From contig JAJYRT010000025.1 in NCBI GenBank assembly GCA_021793945.1, positions 1 to 17,016 of the forward strand: a DNA stretch of 17,016 nt, in the 5' to 3' direction. Position numbers and translations under genes: made by a program. Of the stretch, positions 7,737 through 13,690 are shown piece after piece. The stretch comes from Thermoplasmata archaeon. Lineage in GTDB: Archaea > Thermoplasmatota > Thermoplasmata > Thermoplasmatales > Thermoplasmataceae. The first letter of the stretch is position 1, and every line of letters begins with the position of its first letter. The notes below the pieces were generated by a model. The model saw only the letters and a list, made by a program, of their open reading frames with translations, did not search any database and was not told the DNA's origin.

Positions 7737-8252
7737 TTGAGAACTTTTATTGCCTGCCATATCAGGAAGACCGTGGAAATCGATGAACTTCTAAGCGAAG
7801 TGGAATCAATGAGGGGCGTGACACCGGTCAGGACTCCTGAACTTCACATTACGCTTTATTTTAATGGAGACACTGCAGCTAAAACCGCTGAGCGTGTGTC
7901 AGATGCCCTGAAGCACTTTAACTATAGGAAATTCAGCATCAGCTTGACGGGAATAGGATTCTTCCCATCGGCCGTCAGTCCAAGAGTCGCTTACATTAAT
8001 GTTGCGGGATTCCCCCATGACATTCACCCAAAGCTAGCCGAAAGCCTGGGAAGCGATGTTGATGGCAAGGCGTTTATGCCGCATATAACCTTTGCCAGGT
8101 TTCACGCACGCACAGATGTTTCAGCCCTGATTGCAAAATACGGCAAATTTTATTTCGGGGATGCAGACATCAATGAACTTTGCTATTATAAGAGTGAACT
8201 TAGGCCATCAGGCCCGGTGTATACAGTTATCAGTTCCGTTCAGCTTATGTAA
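7737..8252 (+). CDS. thpR: RNA 2',3'-cyclic phosphodiesterase (2'-5' RNA ligase family)
   Basis: 171 residues of the 2H phosphoesterase superfamily. Both catalytic HxT motifs are present: ELHITLYF (H37, T39) and MPHITFARF (H116, T118). The opening RTFIAC and the region after the second motif match archaeal ThpR/LigT proteins, whose usual length is about 175-190. The enzyme opens 2',3'-cyclic phosphate ends of RNA, and ligation of tRNA halves by 2'-5' linkage has been shown in vitro for relatives. The start is TTG at 7737, since no ATG or GTG fits and the product begins in the usual way from here; it is 28 bp from the shared TATA element, so leaderless. The end overlaps the convergent gene by 13 bp. 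Confidence 0.9.
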   Translation: MRTFIACHIRKTVEIDELLSEVESMRGVTPVRTPELHITLYFNGDTAAKTAERVSDALKHFNYRKFSISLTGIGFFPSAVSPRVAYINVAGFPHDIHPKLAESLGSDVDGKAFMPHITFARFHARTDVSALIAKYGKFYFGDADINELCYYKSELRPSGPVYTVISSVQLM

Positions 8253-8512
8253 GTGGTCTTATCCTTGTCCTCGGTCTTTGCCTTTGGGCTGAGCAATGCC
8301 TCATCGCTAAACTCTATTGCAATAATTCCGGAAACCGGTATAAGCCTGAACAATGTCTTATTCTCGGCGTCGTTTATCTTAAAACAGATGGCCCCCTCCT
8401 CCCCAAGGATCGTATATCCAACGAATTCCCCCTCTGTCCTCATTGGAGCATCATCGCCACTGTTCGATATTACCAGGTATTTTCCTCCTTTCTTGATTTC
8501 GATCATTTCCAT
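8240..8512 (-). CDS. Small protein of unknown function, probably beta-rich
   Basis: 90 residues from the ATG at 8512; not recognised. The sequence alternates short hydrophobic strands (KYLVIS, EFVGYTILG, AICFKI, LFRLIPVSGIIAIEF) with polar turns, which suggests a small beta barrel of SH3/Sm-like type (inference). The last 20 residues are charged and probably disordered. An upstream ATG at 8533 in the same frame would sit next to the TATA element at 8535-8542; the leaderless distance (about 26 bp) points to 8512 instead. There are no cysteines except one, and no membrane segment. It is transcribed away from the winged-helix gene upstream of it and its 3' end overlaps thpR by 13 bp. Confidence 0.65.
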   Translation of the reverse strand: MEMIEIKKGGKYLVISNSGDDAPMRTEGEFVGYTILGEEGAICFKINDAENKTLFRLIPVSGIIAIEFSDEALLSPKAKTEDKDKTTYIS

Positions 8513-8534
8513 ATTTATCAGCGAGCGCGACAAA

Positions 8535-8542
8535 ACTTTAAG
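8535..8542 (-). promoter_or_regulatory. TATA-like element for the 90-residue gene
   Basis: On the minus strand this reads CTTAAAGT, centred 26-27 bp before the ATG at 8512. It excludes the longer start at 8533 because the box would then abut the coding sequence. Confidence 0.5.
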
Positions 8543-8551
8543 AATATTATT

Positions 8552-8570
8552 CGTCCGCTTCCCCCGGACG
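8552..8570 (-). terminator. GC-rich hairpin between two minus-strand genes, possible terminator
   Basis: A perfect 6-bp inverted repeat (CGTCCG at 8552-8557, CGGACG at 8565-8570) with a 7-base C-rich loop lies 65 bp after the stop of the winged-helix gene (8635). A short T-tract (ATTTTT on the minus strand, 8590-8595) precedes it. Archaeal termination relies mainly on T-tracts, so the hairpin may instead protect the RNA end or be fortuitous. Confidence 0.3.
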
Positions 8571-8634
8571 GCTTAGGCATTATTATCATAAAAATGTTTT
8601 TGAGACAGCAACGGAACAAGAATGAGAAATACAA

Positions 8635-9072
8635 CTATTTCAGCGCGTTGATCCCTGCTTCAATTTGCTCTACAGTCTTTTTGTAATTGTCAAGCGCCAT
8701 CTTGATATTGACTTCCACCCAGCTCCACGCCCTGAGTATGTCTCCGGAACGCAGCCTGTATTTCTTGACCTTGCCTTCCTGAATCTCTTCAAGTATATCC
8801 ATGGCCTTGAGCTTATTCAGGTGCCTGTAAAGCGTAGTCCTGCTTGTGTTTAGATATGCCAGGAGTTCATCTCCGGTCCAGTATCTGTCTGACCTCGCGA
8901 GGAAGCATTCCTTGAAAAGCCTGAAATAAGCAGATTTTGAAATTACCTGAAAATCCGTTGATGGCTTGAGCCGTGGTATGTAACCAATGTCCGACAGAAA
9001 AAATGCTATTGTTTTATCCAGATCATTCTCCACTGCTCTGGATGGTGCTGATACGATTGTCATCCTGAACAT
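8635..9072 (-). CDS. Winged-helix transcriptional regulator
   Basis: 145 residues. A winged-helix DNA-binding domain lies at about 64-105: WTGDELLAYLNTSRTTLYR is the helix-turn-helix (recognition helix SRTTLYRHLNKLKAM), and ILEEIQEGKVKKYRLR is the wing. The N-terminal 45 residues are unlike common MarR or ArsR proteins, and the last 30 residues form a likely amphipathic or coiled-coil helix (VNIKMALDNYKKTVEQIEAGI) that could dimerise. Ligand and targets are unknown. The start at 9072 is favoured by a good Shine-Dalgarno sequence (GGAGGA at 9084-9079 on the minus strand, 6-base spacer); another ATG lies at 9063. It is divergent from aroD across a 101-bp region, so autoregulation or control of aroD is possible (inference). 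The stop is TAG. Confidence 0.75.
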   Translation of the reverse strand: MFRMTIVSAPSRAVENDLDKTIAFFLSDIGYIPRLKPSTDFQVISKSAYFRLFKECFLARSDRYWTGDELLAYLNTSRTTLYRHLNKLKAMDILEEIQEGKVKKYRLRSGDILRAWSWVEVNIKMALDNYKKTVEQIEAGINALK

Positions 9073-9078
9073 TTGACT

Positions 9079-9084
9079 TCCTCC
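9079..9084 (-). promoter_or_regulatory. Shine-Dalgarno site of the winged-helix gene
   Basis: Minus strand GGAGGA, 6 bases before the ATG at 9072. It stands out because most genes here that start a transcript have no such site. Its presence means the mRNA should have a leader, so the TATA box at 9103-9110 (predicted start at about 9080) may not be the only promoter. Confidence 0.5.
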
Positions 9085-9102
9085 AGTTAGATACTCAAGA
9101 CG

Positions 9103-9110
9103 TATAAAAC
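9103..9110 (-). promoter_or_regulatory. TATA-like element for the winged-helix gene
   Basis: Minus strand GTTTTATA, centred about 34 bp before the ATG at 9072, which would give a leader of about 8 bases. An alternative is a weaker A/T-rich stretch at 9131-9150 that would give a leader long enough to hold the Shine-Dalgarno site. Confidence 0.4.
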
Positions 9111-9144
9111 CGTTTAGAGCGTGAAGTAACGATATTCGTAAAAA

Positions 9145-9152
9145 TCTTTAAT
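9145..9152 (+). promoter_or_regulatory. TATA-like element for aroD
   Basis: TCTTTAAT is centred about 25-26 bp before the ATG at 9174, again predicting a leaderless transcript. It lies in the 101-bp divergent region shared with the winged-helix regulator. Confidence 0.5.
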
Positions 9153-9173
9153 AGACCGATATAATATTCACAT

Positions 9174-9869
9174 ATGCCCATAATCGAAGCTAACCCGGTC
9201 AGTATCGGGGCCACAGCCATCGGCGGAAGGAAAACAACAATAGTCACTTCCATATTTTCAGTCGACTCGGTTTCCCTACTTTCGAAGTTCCGTGACGGTA
9301 CTTATAACCCGCGACTGGTCTACGAAGTCAGGTACGATCTTTTCAGAGATAGAGATTTAGGCGATCTCAGGAAACTTGTTTCCGGCCTTAAGGACATGTC
9401 TGTTGATTTCATCTTCACGTACAGGTTTTCCTCCGAACAGGAAGGCAGGCTAATGTATGAAACGGCCATTTCGCTTGATGTACCCGCCCTTGATATAGAG
9501 GTCGGAGGCATTACACGGATAGACCTTGCACCATATGGAGGAACGGTTATCATCTCTACGCATGACTTCAAGGGAGGAAGGGTGTCGCACATGCTGAACG
9601 GAATGATGCGGCTCGGCGGGAATATATACAAATTCGCCTCGTCGTACTCCGACCCGCATGGTTTCCTGCTTGATCTATCTGACCTCTATACCTTCAAAAG
9701 AGATAGCAGGGTACCAGTATCTCTTGTTCCCATGGGCGACGGCAACTCTGCGCTGAGACTATTCTCAGGATACATGATCTCCGACATCGTGTATGCCAGT
9801 GCGGAGGCTGGAACAGCTCCGGGGCAGTTGTCAAGGAAAGACTATGAAGAATTCTTCGGAAAATTTTAG
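9174..9869 (+). CDS. aroD: Type I 3-dehydroquinate dehydratase
   Basis: 231 residues, the usual length for compact archaeal type I enzymes. Recognised features: YEVRYDLF (E51, R53, D55; substrate-binding ExRxD), FIFTYR (R84), IISTHDF with the catalytic His (H130), NIYKFA with the Schiff-base Lys (K153), MGDGNSALRLFSG (R195), and the closing GTAPGQLS (Gln218). The enzyme removes water from 3-dehydroquinate to make 3-dehydroshikimate, the third step of the shikimate pathway to aromatic amino acids. No other shikimate gene lies in the window, so aroD here is a single unit. The start is supported by the TATA element at 9145-9152. The stop (TAG) overlaps the convergent marC-family gene by 4 bp. 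Confidence 0.93.
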   Translation: MPIIEANPVSIGATAIGGRKTTIVTSIFSVDSVSLLSKFRDGTYNPRLVYEVRYDLFRDRDLGDLRKLVSGLKDMSVDFIFTYRFSSEQEGRLMYETAISLDVPALDIEVGGITRIDLAPYGGTVIISTHDFKGGRVSHMLNGMMRLGGNIYKFASSYSDPHGFLLDLSDLYTFKRDSRVPVSLVPMGDGNSALRLFSGYMISDIVYASAEAGTAPGQLSRKDYEEFFGKF

Positions 9870-10507
9870 AAGAGCCCGGATGATGTTACAATGAATGCGA
9901 TTCCTGAGATCACGAAACTCACCGCAATTGCGGCAAGCAGAAGACCCATTATCCGGGATATAATGAGGGACCCGGTCTTTCCAACCCTGTCAAAAATCTT
10001 CGTTGAGAATTTTAATATATAGTATGTAGCGACCATAACTATCACCACAGAAAGAAAAACACTTCCCTTTTCGGGTATGCTGACACTCAGGGAGTTAAAA
10101 TAAATGATTGCGGTGGTTATTGTTCCAGGTCCGGCGAGAAGCGGGGTCCCAATGGGAACTATACCTATTGCTTCCTTTTCCTGTGATTCCTCTGTTTCGG
10201 CCTGTGTCAATTTTGTATTTGATGTTTTGCCCTGCAGCATGTCGAATGCAACCTTGAAAAGCAGGATACCTCCTGCGATCTTGAAATCAGAGATATCTAT
10301 TCCAAGCACGCTGAATATATAGACGCCAATGAGCATGAAACCAATGATCATTCCCGATGCTACTAAGACACTTTTCCTTATGACTCCATCCTTTTCCTTT
10401 GTGCTGTAGTTCTGTGTAAGCGAGACAAGAGTTGGCACAGCTCCGATAGGATTGAGTATGGCAAAGAGTGCTATCGTAACAGTGGTGAAGAAGAGGATAA
10501 TGGACAT
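9866..10507 (-). CDS. MarC-family (UPF0056) integral membrane protein
   Basis: 213 residues with about six hydrophobic membrane segments. The first segment has the family signature ALFAILNPIGAVPTLVSLT (12-30). FKIAGGILLFKVAFDMLQG (75-93) and IGIVPIGTPLLAGPGTITTAII (113-134) are also typical of MarC proteins. Between them is a charged loop of about 20 residues (Gln/Glu-rich). MarC proteins were once linked to multiple antibiotic resistance, but that role is not supported and the transported substrate is unknown. The ATG at 10507 has a TATA element about 25 bp upstream, so the transcript is probably leaderless and separate from the aldehyde dehydrogenase gene. Confidence 0.9.
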   Translation of the reverse strand: MSIILFFTTVTIALFAILNPIGAVPTLVSLTQNYSTKEKDGVIRKSVLVASGMIIGFMLIGVYIFSVLGIDISDFKIAGGILLFKVAFDMLQGKTSNTKLTQAETEESQEKEAIGIVPIGTPLLAGPGTITTAIIYFNSLSVSIPEKGSVFLSVVIVMVATYYILKFSTKIFDRVGKTGSLIISRIMGLLLAAIAVSFVISGIAFIVTSSGLF

Positions 10508-10527
10508 TTTTGTTGTTGATGTTTATT

Positions 10528-10536
10528 AAATATTAA
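10528..10536 (-). promoter_or_regulatory. TATA box for the MarC-family gene
   Basis: Minus strand TTAATATTT, centred about 25 bp before the ATG at 10507, the leaderless spacing seen for other genes here. Confidence 0.55.
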
Positions 10537-10742
10537 ACCTTCTGGATGTACCACCATTAACAAAGGCCAAAACGCTGGCTAGCTCCCATTCATGCCGGTC
10601 TGGATACGCCGAATTATTTTGTATCTTTCCCGGGGATGTTGATTTCAATTCTGCTGTACGGCTGTTAATTTCATCGAAGACTGGGATCCTGACCTCAGCA
10701 TGGTATATTCAGGAAATGTGACGTGCCAGGGAGGTAGATAAC

Positions 10743-12233
10743 CTATCCTATGTTGTATACCATTGTCTTCAGGTTGGTGAATTCATCTATGCTGTAACTT
10801 ATGCCTTCCCTGCCCAGTCCGCTCTTCTTGACTCCTCCGAATGGGAAAAATCCGATGCCATGCGATGGAAAGCAGTTGATGGATATCTCCCCGCTCTCCA
10901 GTTTCTTCCCCAGCCTCCAGGCAGTCCTGATATCATCGGTGAAAATAGCATTGTCCAGCCCATACTCCGATGAGTTGATTATGTCCACCGCCTCTTCCTC
11001 ATCGCTGAACGAATGTATCGGTATTACAGGGCCGAATGTTTCCTCCCACATGATCTTTGCGCTTAGCGGAACGTTAGAGAGCACGGTAGGCTCGAAATAG
11101 TTCCCCCTGGATTTTCCTCCCACGAGAATCCTGGCTCCTTTCTCAACCGCATCCTTAACGAGGCCATCCACCCTGCCAACAGCCCTGGAATCTATAAGCG
11201 GACCGATATCCGTTTCCTTTGAGAAAGGATCTCCAGTCTTCAGTTTCCTTACCAGCGTCACTATTTCCCTGGTCAACCTTTCTTCCTGTGTACTGTGAAC
11301 GAGCACCCTGCTGATTGCGTCACACCTCTGCCCGGAGAATTTTGTTGACCCGGTAACAATGTTCTGGGCCGCGCTCTTGATGTCTCCGCAGTCCTTCATA
11401 ACAAGGGCTGCCGCCTTTCCTCCGAGTTCGAGGTGTATGCGTTTTATTCCTGAAATCTTTGTCAGCTTAAGCCCTACCTCCGTGCTTCCTGTAAACGTTA
11501 TCATGTCGACTTCATCCCTCGTTGCCAGGTAGCTTGCAACATCTGTGGCGGTCGGGACTATGTTAAGGGCACCAGCAGGTAACCCAGCCTCCTCGAAGAT
11601 CTTGCCCATCATAATCGGGGCAATTGGGACCAGAGAGGGCGGACGGAGTATCACCGTATTGCCGGCAAGCAGTGCGGGGATAACCTTTGTATACGAAATG
11701 AACAGTGGCATGTTGAATGGCGCTATGGCGAGTACCACGCCAACCGGCTCTCTCAGTACAATGGCTATCCTGCCCCTGTTGGGTTTAGCCCATTCACCTG
11801 GAATAAAATCCCCCTGTATCCTCTGTGAATCGCTCTTTACCCGACGGATCCTCTCTATCGTAGCATAAACTTCTCCTTCTGCTTCCTTTATGGGTTTTCC
11901 TACGTTTTTAACCAGCGCGGTAACGAAGAGTTCCTTGCTGGCCTCTAGCAGGTCCGCGGCTTTTTCAAGTATAGCTATCTTTTCATCGCCACTGAGGTTC
12001 TTCATTACCTCCTTCTTGTCCCTTGCGGAATCCAGCGCCTTATCCACATGTTCCAGATCCGCAATTGAAACGTTGCAGAGTACTGAGTTGTTGTCAGGAT
12101 CCTTCACTTGCTTGCTGCTATTCCCGATCCAGCTTCCTGCCACATACATTTTAAAAGTTGCTGTCCCGTTCTTCATCTCTACGATGTCAGGGAATCTATC
12201 CTTTATGGCGGAAAAAAAATTATTGCTATCCAT
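10743..12233 (-). CDS. Aldehyde dehydrogenase, GAPN / glyceraldehyde dehydrogenase-like
   Basis: 496 residues from the ATG at 12233. The frame is open to an ATG at 12305, but the TATA element at 12255-12263 lies inside that extension and 26 bp from 12233. ALDH superfamily motifs: APFNMPLF with the oxyanion Asn (N174), ITFTGSTEVG (245-254, cofactor fold), HLELGGKAAALV with the general-base Glu (E269), FSGQRCDAISRVL with the catalytic Cys (C304), and EETFGPVIP. The GQRCDAISR stretch resembles archaeal non-phosphorylating glyceraldehyde-3-phosphate dehydrogenase (GAPN) more than generic aldehyde dehydrogenases. GAPN oxidises glyceraldehyde 3-phosphate straight to 3-phosphoglycerate; a glyceraldehyde dehydrogenase of the non-phosphorylative Entner-Doudoroff route is the main alternative, and the sequence alone does not decide. 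The stop is TAG. Confidence 0.88.
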   Translation of the reverse strand: MDSNNFFSAIKDRFPDIVEMKNGTATFKMYVAGSWIGNSSKQVKDPDNNSVLCNVSIADLEHVDKALDSARDKKEVMKNLSGDEKIAILEKAADLLEASKELFVTALVKNVGKPIKEAEGEVYATIERIRRVKSDSQRIQGDFIPGEWAKPNRGRIAIVLREPVGVVLAIAPFNMPLFISYTKVIPALLAGNTVILRPPSLVPIAPIMMGKIFEEAGLPAGALNIVPTATDVASYLATRDEVDMITFTGSTEVGLKLTKISGIKRIHLELGGKAAALVMKDCGDIKSAAQNIVTGSTKFSGQRCDAISRVLVHSTQEERLTREIVTLVRKLKTGDPFSKETDIGPLIDSRAVGRVDGLVKDAVEKGARILVGGKSRGNYFEPTVLSNVPLSAKIMWEETFGPVIPIHSFSDEEEAVDIINSSEYGLDNAIFTDDIRTAWRLGKKLESGEISINCFPSHGIGFFPFGGVKKSGLGREGISYSIDEFTNLKTMVYNIG

Positions 12234-12254
12234 GTTCGTACGATTTTCCAGCAT

Positions 12255-12263
12255 CTTAAATAC
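12255..12263 (-). promoter_or_regulatory. TATA box that decides the aldehyde dehydrogenase start
   Basis: Minus strand GTATTTAAG, centred 26 bp before the ATG at 12233. It rules out the longer start at 12305, within which it would lie. Confidence 0.6.
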
Positions 12264-12469
12264 TTTTGCAACACCGGAACTATTTGTAAACTCACTGCAT
12301 AACAACTATTCGGCAAAACATAAACGAAGCCATTGCCCTCCGCAGACTTTGCGTTTCCAGATAGAAAAATAAGGATCTTAAATTATGTTGCACACCCTCA
12401 TTCTACACTGTTAAAGTCACAAAGATATCAAAATAAAGGTTAAAGTAAAGGGATCAACGGGCGTTGTCT

Positions 12470-12919
12470 TCAAGACCGGTTTTTCTTTATCCGGAGCTTG
12501 CAATACTCGTAAAGGGCATCGTACAGCGGGAACTGCAGCTTCATGTTTTCATGGTCATCTCTGGCGATCTCGCGTAAACCCATTGCTGCCGCCTCCAGTC
12601 CAGCCGATTCTGGTCTTGGGTTGTCGAGTGACGCATCCACACCCCTGACAATTTGAGCAAGATCCAGCAATGCGCTATCCTTCAGGTTGTATTTCCGTAT
12701 GATGGAATCAAAACTCACGCGTTTCTCGCCATGATCCACATAATGCATAAGCTCAGCGTCTTCTATATCGAAAGGGATGGCGGACCTACCCTTCGCAACC
12801 TCCATCACCTTTTCCCTGGGAACGAATATAAACTCAGCATCCGGGTCCACAAACCTCTAAATCAGCCAGGGACATGCTATTCTATCAACTTTTGCCTTTT
12901 CCCTTGTTACCCATCTCAT
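12470..12919 (-). pseudogene. chrB: ChrB-type chromate-resistance domain gene interrupted by an in-frame TAG
   Basis: The minus-strand frame from the ATG at 12919 reads MRWVTREKAKVDRIACPWLI, then TAG (12859-12857), then RFVDPDAEFIFVP and onward to the TGA at 12470. This is the conserved start of the ChrB C-terminal domain (Chrome_Resist, PF09828), whose usual reading at this point is CPWLI-[R/K]-RFxDP. Further family features follow: AIPFDI..AEL.H, SFDSIIRKYNL, ALLDLAQIVRG, ESAGLEAAAMGL, and DDH...LYDALYEYC. Apart from the stop, the domain is full length (149 codons) with no frameshift. A GTG at 12850, two codons past the TAG, could restart translation and give 126 residues (12850-12470). The cause may be a nonsense mutation, a sequencing error, or readthrough. 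ChrB proteins act in chromate sensing or resistance; no chrA-type transporter is in the window. An in-frame ATG at 12934 is an alternative start. Confidence 0.85.
12857..12859 (-). other. In-frame amber codon within the chrB motif CPWLI-x-RF
   Basis: Plus-strand CTA, minus-strand TAG, replacing codon 21 of chrB at a position normally Arg or Lys. A single base change from AAG (Lys) would create it. Three other genes in this window (the winged-helix gene at 8635, aroD, and the aldehyde dehydrogenase) end at TAG, so TAG is a working stop codon here. Confidence 0.85.
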
Positions 12920-12939
12920 GTTTAGTTCATTCATTCCTG

Positions 12940-12948
12940 CGTAAAGAT
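12940..12948 (-). promoter_or_regulatory. Weak TATA-like element upstream of chrB
   Basis: Minus strand TCTTTACGC, centred about 25 bp before the ATG at 12919. It is a poor match to the other boxes. The palindromic-looking A/T stretch at 12984-12993 could also act on this strand, giving a leader of about 45 bases to that ATG. Confidence 0.3.
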
Positions 12949-12983
12949 TTTGTGCGGGGTCATGGCGTTTTGGATTTCATCAA

Positions 12984-12993
12984 GATTATATAC
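12984..12993 (+). promoter_or_regulatory. TATA box for the DUF47-PiT pair
   Basis: GATTATATAC is centred about 24 bp before the ATG at 13013. It probably drives both the DUF47 gene and the overlapping permease gene on one leaderless transcript. Confidence 0.55.
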
Positions 12994-13012
12994 GACCTAG
13001 CGATGCGCGTCA

Positions 13013-13690
13013 ATGGTAAATTCTGGCTTCCTCAAGAGAATCATGGTTGTAGGTGAGAAGCACGTCCTTGGCGAAATGACCGGATACATGGACATGGCGC
13101 TGGAGGCGACTGGACTTCTCTATGAGATGTTAGACACCAACCAGAAGAGAATGCTGGAAATTAATGATAAGATCAGGCTTCTTGAAAGGAAGGCTGACGA
13201 CTACGGTATGCAGTTGACACACGAGATAACAAGCGGGGCCATAAGCTCCAACCTGATGGACAACCTTCTTAACCTCACCGACAAATGCGACGACATCCTG
13301 GACAAAACCCATTATCTGAGCAGAGAAATAAAGAGGATGAACATCGACTACAAGAGAACCAACGGGACTGCGATTATTGTCTCCTCCTACAAGACATTCC
13401 GCATCATGATCGAGAAAAGCAGGGATGCCATAAAATCCGTTTCAGCCATGTTTACAGACACAAACATGGATTCCCTTAAGGAGGAAAGGATGAAGATAGA
13501 GGTTCTCGAGGAATCCGTGGACGAACTCAAGGACAACCTCATAGACTACATATACAGACATGCCGACGAGATACACTTCCTCGTTTATGAACATCTGATG
13601 AGCCTTGTGCACAAAATTGACGATATGGTTGACGACTGCGAAGATATATCCGATCTTCTCCTGAACATAATTCTGTCAGTGTCTAAATGA
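13013..13690 (+). CDS. DUF47 / PhoU-like protein, PiT-permease partner
   Basis: 225 residues, almost entirely helical and highly charged, as in PhoU-like DUF47 proteins. Typical segments are LERKADDYGMQLTHEI (52-67), NLTDKCDDILDKTHYLSRE (86-104) and KIDDMVDDCEDISDLL (203-218); the E/DxxxD pattern repeats form the metal-cluster sites of PhoU folds. DUF47 proteins are commonly encoded directly before PiT-type transporters and are thought to modulate them. Here the stop overlaps the permease start by 4 bp (ATGA at 13687-13690), which fits that pairing. The start at 13013 is chosen for its distance to the TATA box; an internal ATG at 13043 is possible. No signal peptide or membrane helix is seen. 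Confidence 0.85.
   Translation: MVNSGFLKRIMVVGEKHVLGEMTGYMDMALEATGLLYEMLDTNQKRMLEINDKIRLLERKADDYGMQLTHEITSGAISSNLMDNLLNLTDKCDDILDKTHYLSREIKRMNIDYKRTNGTAIIVSSYKTFRIMIEKSRDAIKSVSAMFTDTNMDSLKEERMKIEVLEESVDELKDNLIDYIYRHADEIHFLVYEHLMSLVHKIDDMVDDCEDISDLLLNIILSVSK

Noticed and set aside
10529..10708. A 60-codon open minus-strand stretch between the aldehyde dehydrogenase and the MarC-family gene
   Set aside because: It has no ATG or GTG start, ends inside the MarC promoter, and resembles no family I know; an open frame this long is not rare by chance. A decayed gene cannot be excluded.
12233..12305. Longer N-terminus for the aldehyde dehydrogenase
   Set aside because: The extension contains the TATA box, is not similar to the usual ALDH start, and the ATG at 12233 has ideal leaderless spacing.
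12306..12469. Possible RNA gene or repeat between the aldehyde dehydrogenase and chrB
   Set aside because: The stretch is A/T-rich with no tRNA-like arms, T-loop sequence, strong hairpin or open frame that I could find.
12857..12859. Pyrrolysine or programmed amber readthrough in chrB
   Set aside because: aroD, the aldehyde dehydrogenase and the winged-helix gene all end properly at TAG, and the replaced residue is normally Arg or Lys in a structural motif, so a nonsense change or sequence error is simpler. Kept open only as a test.
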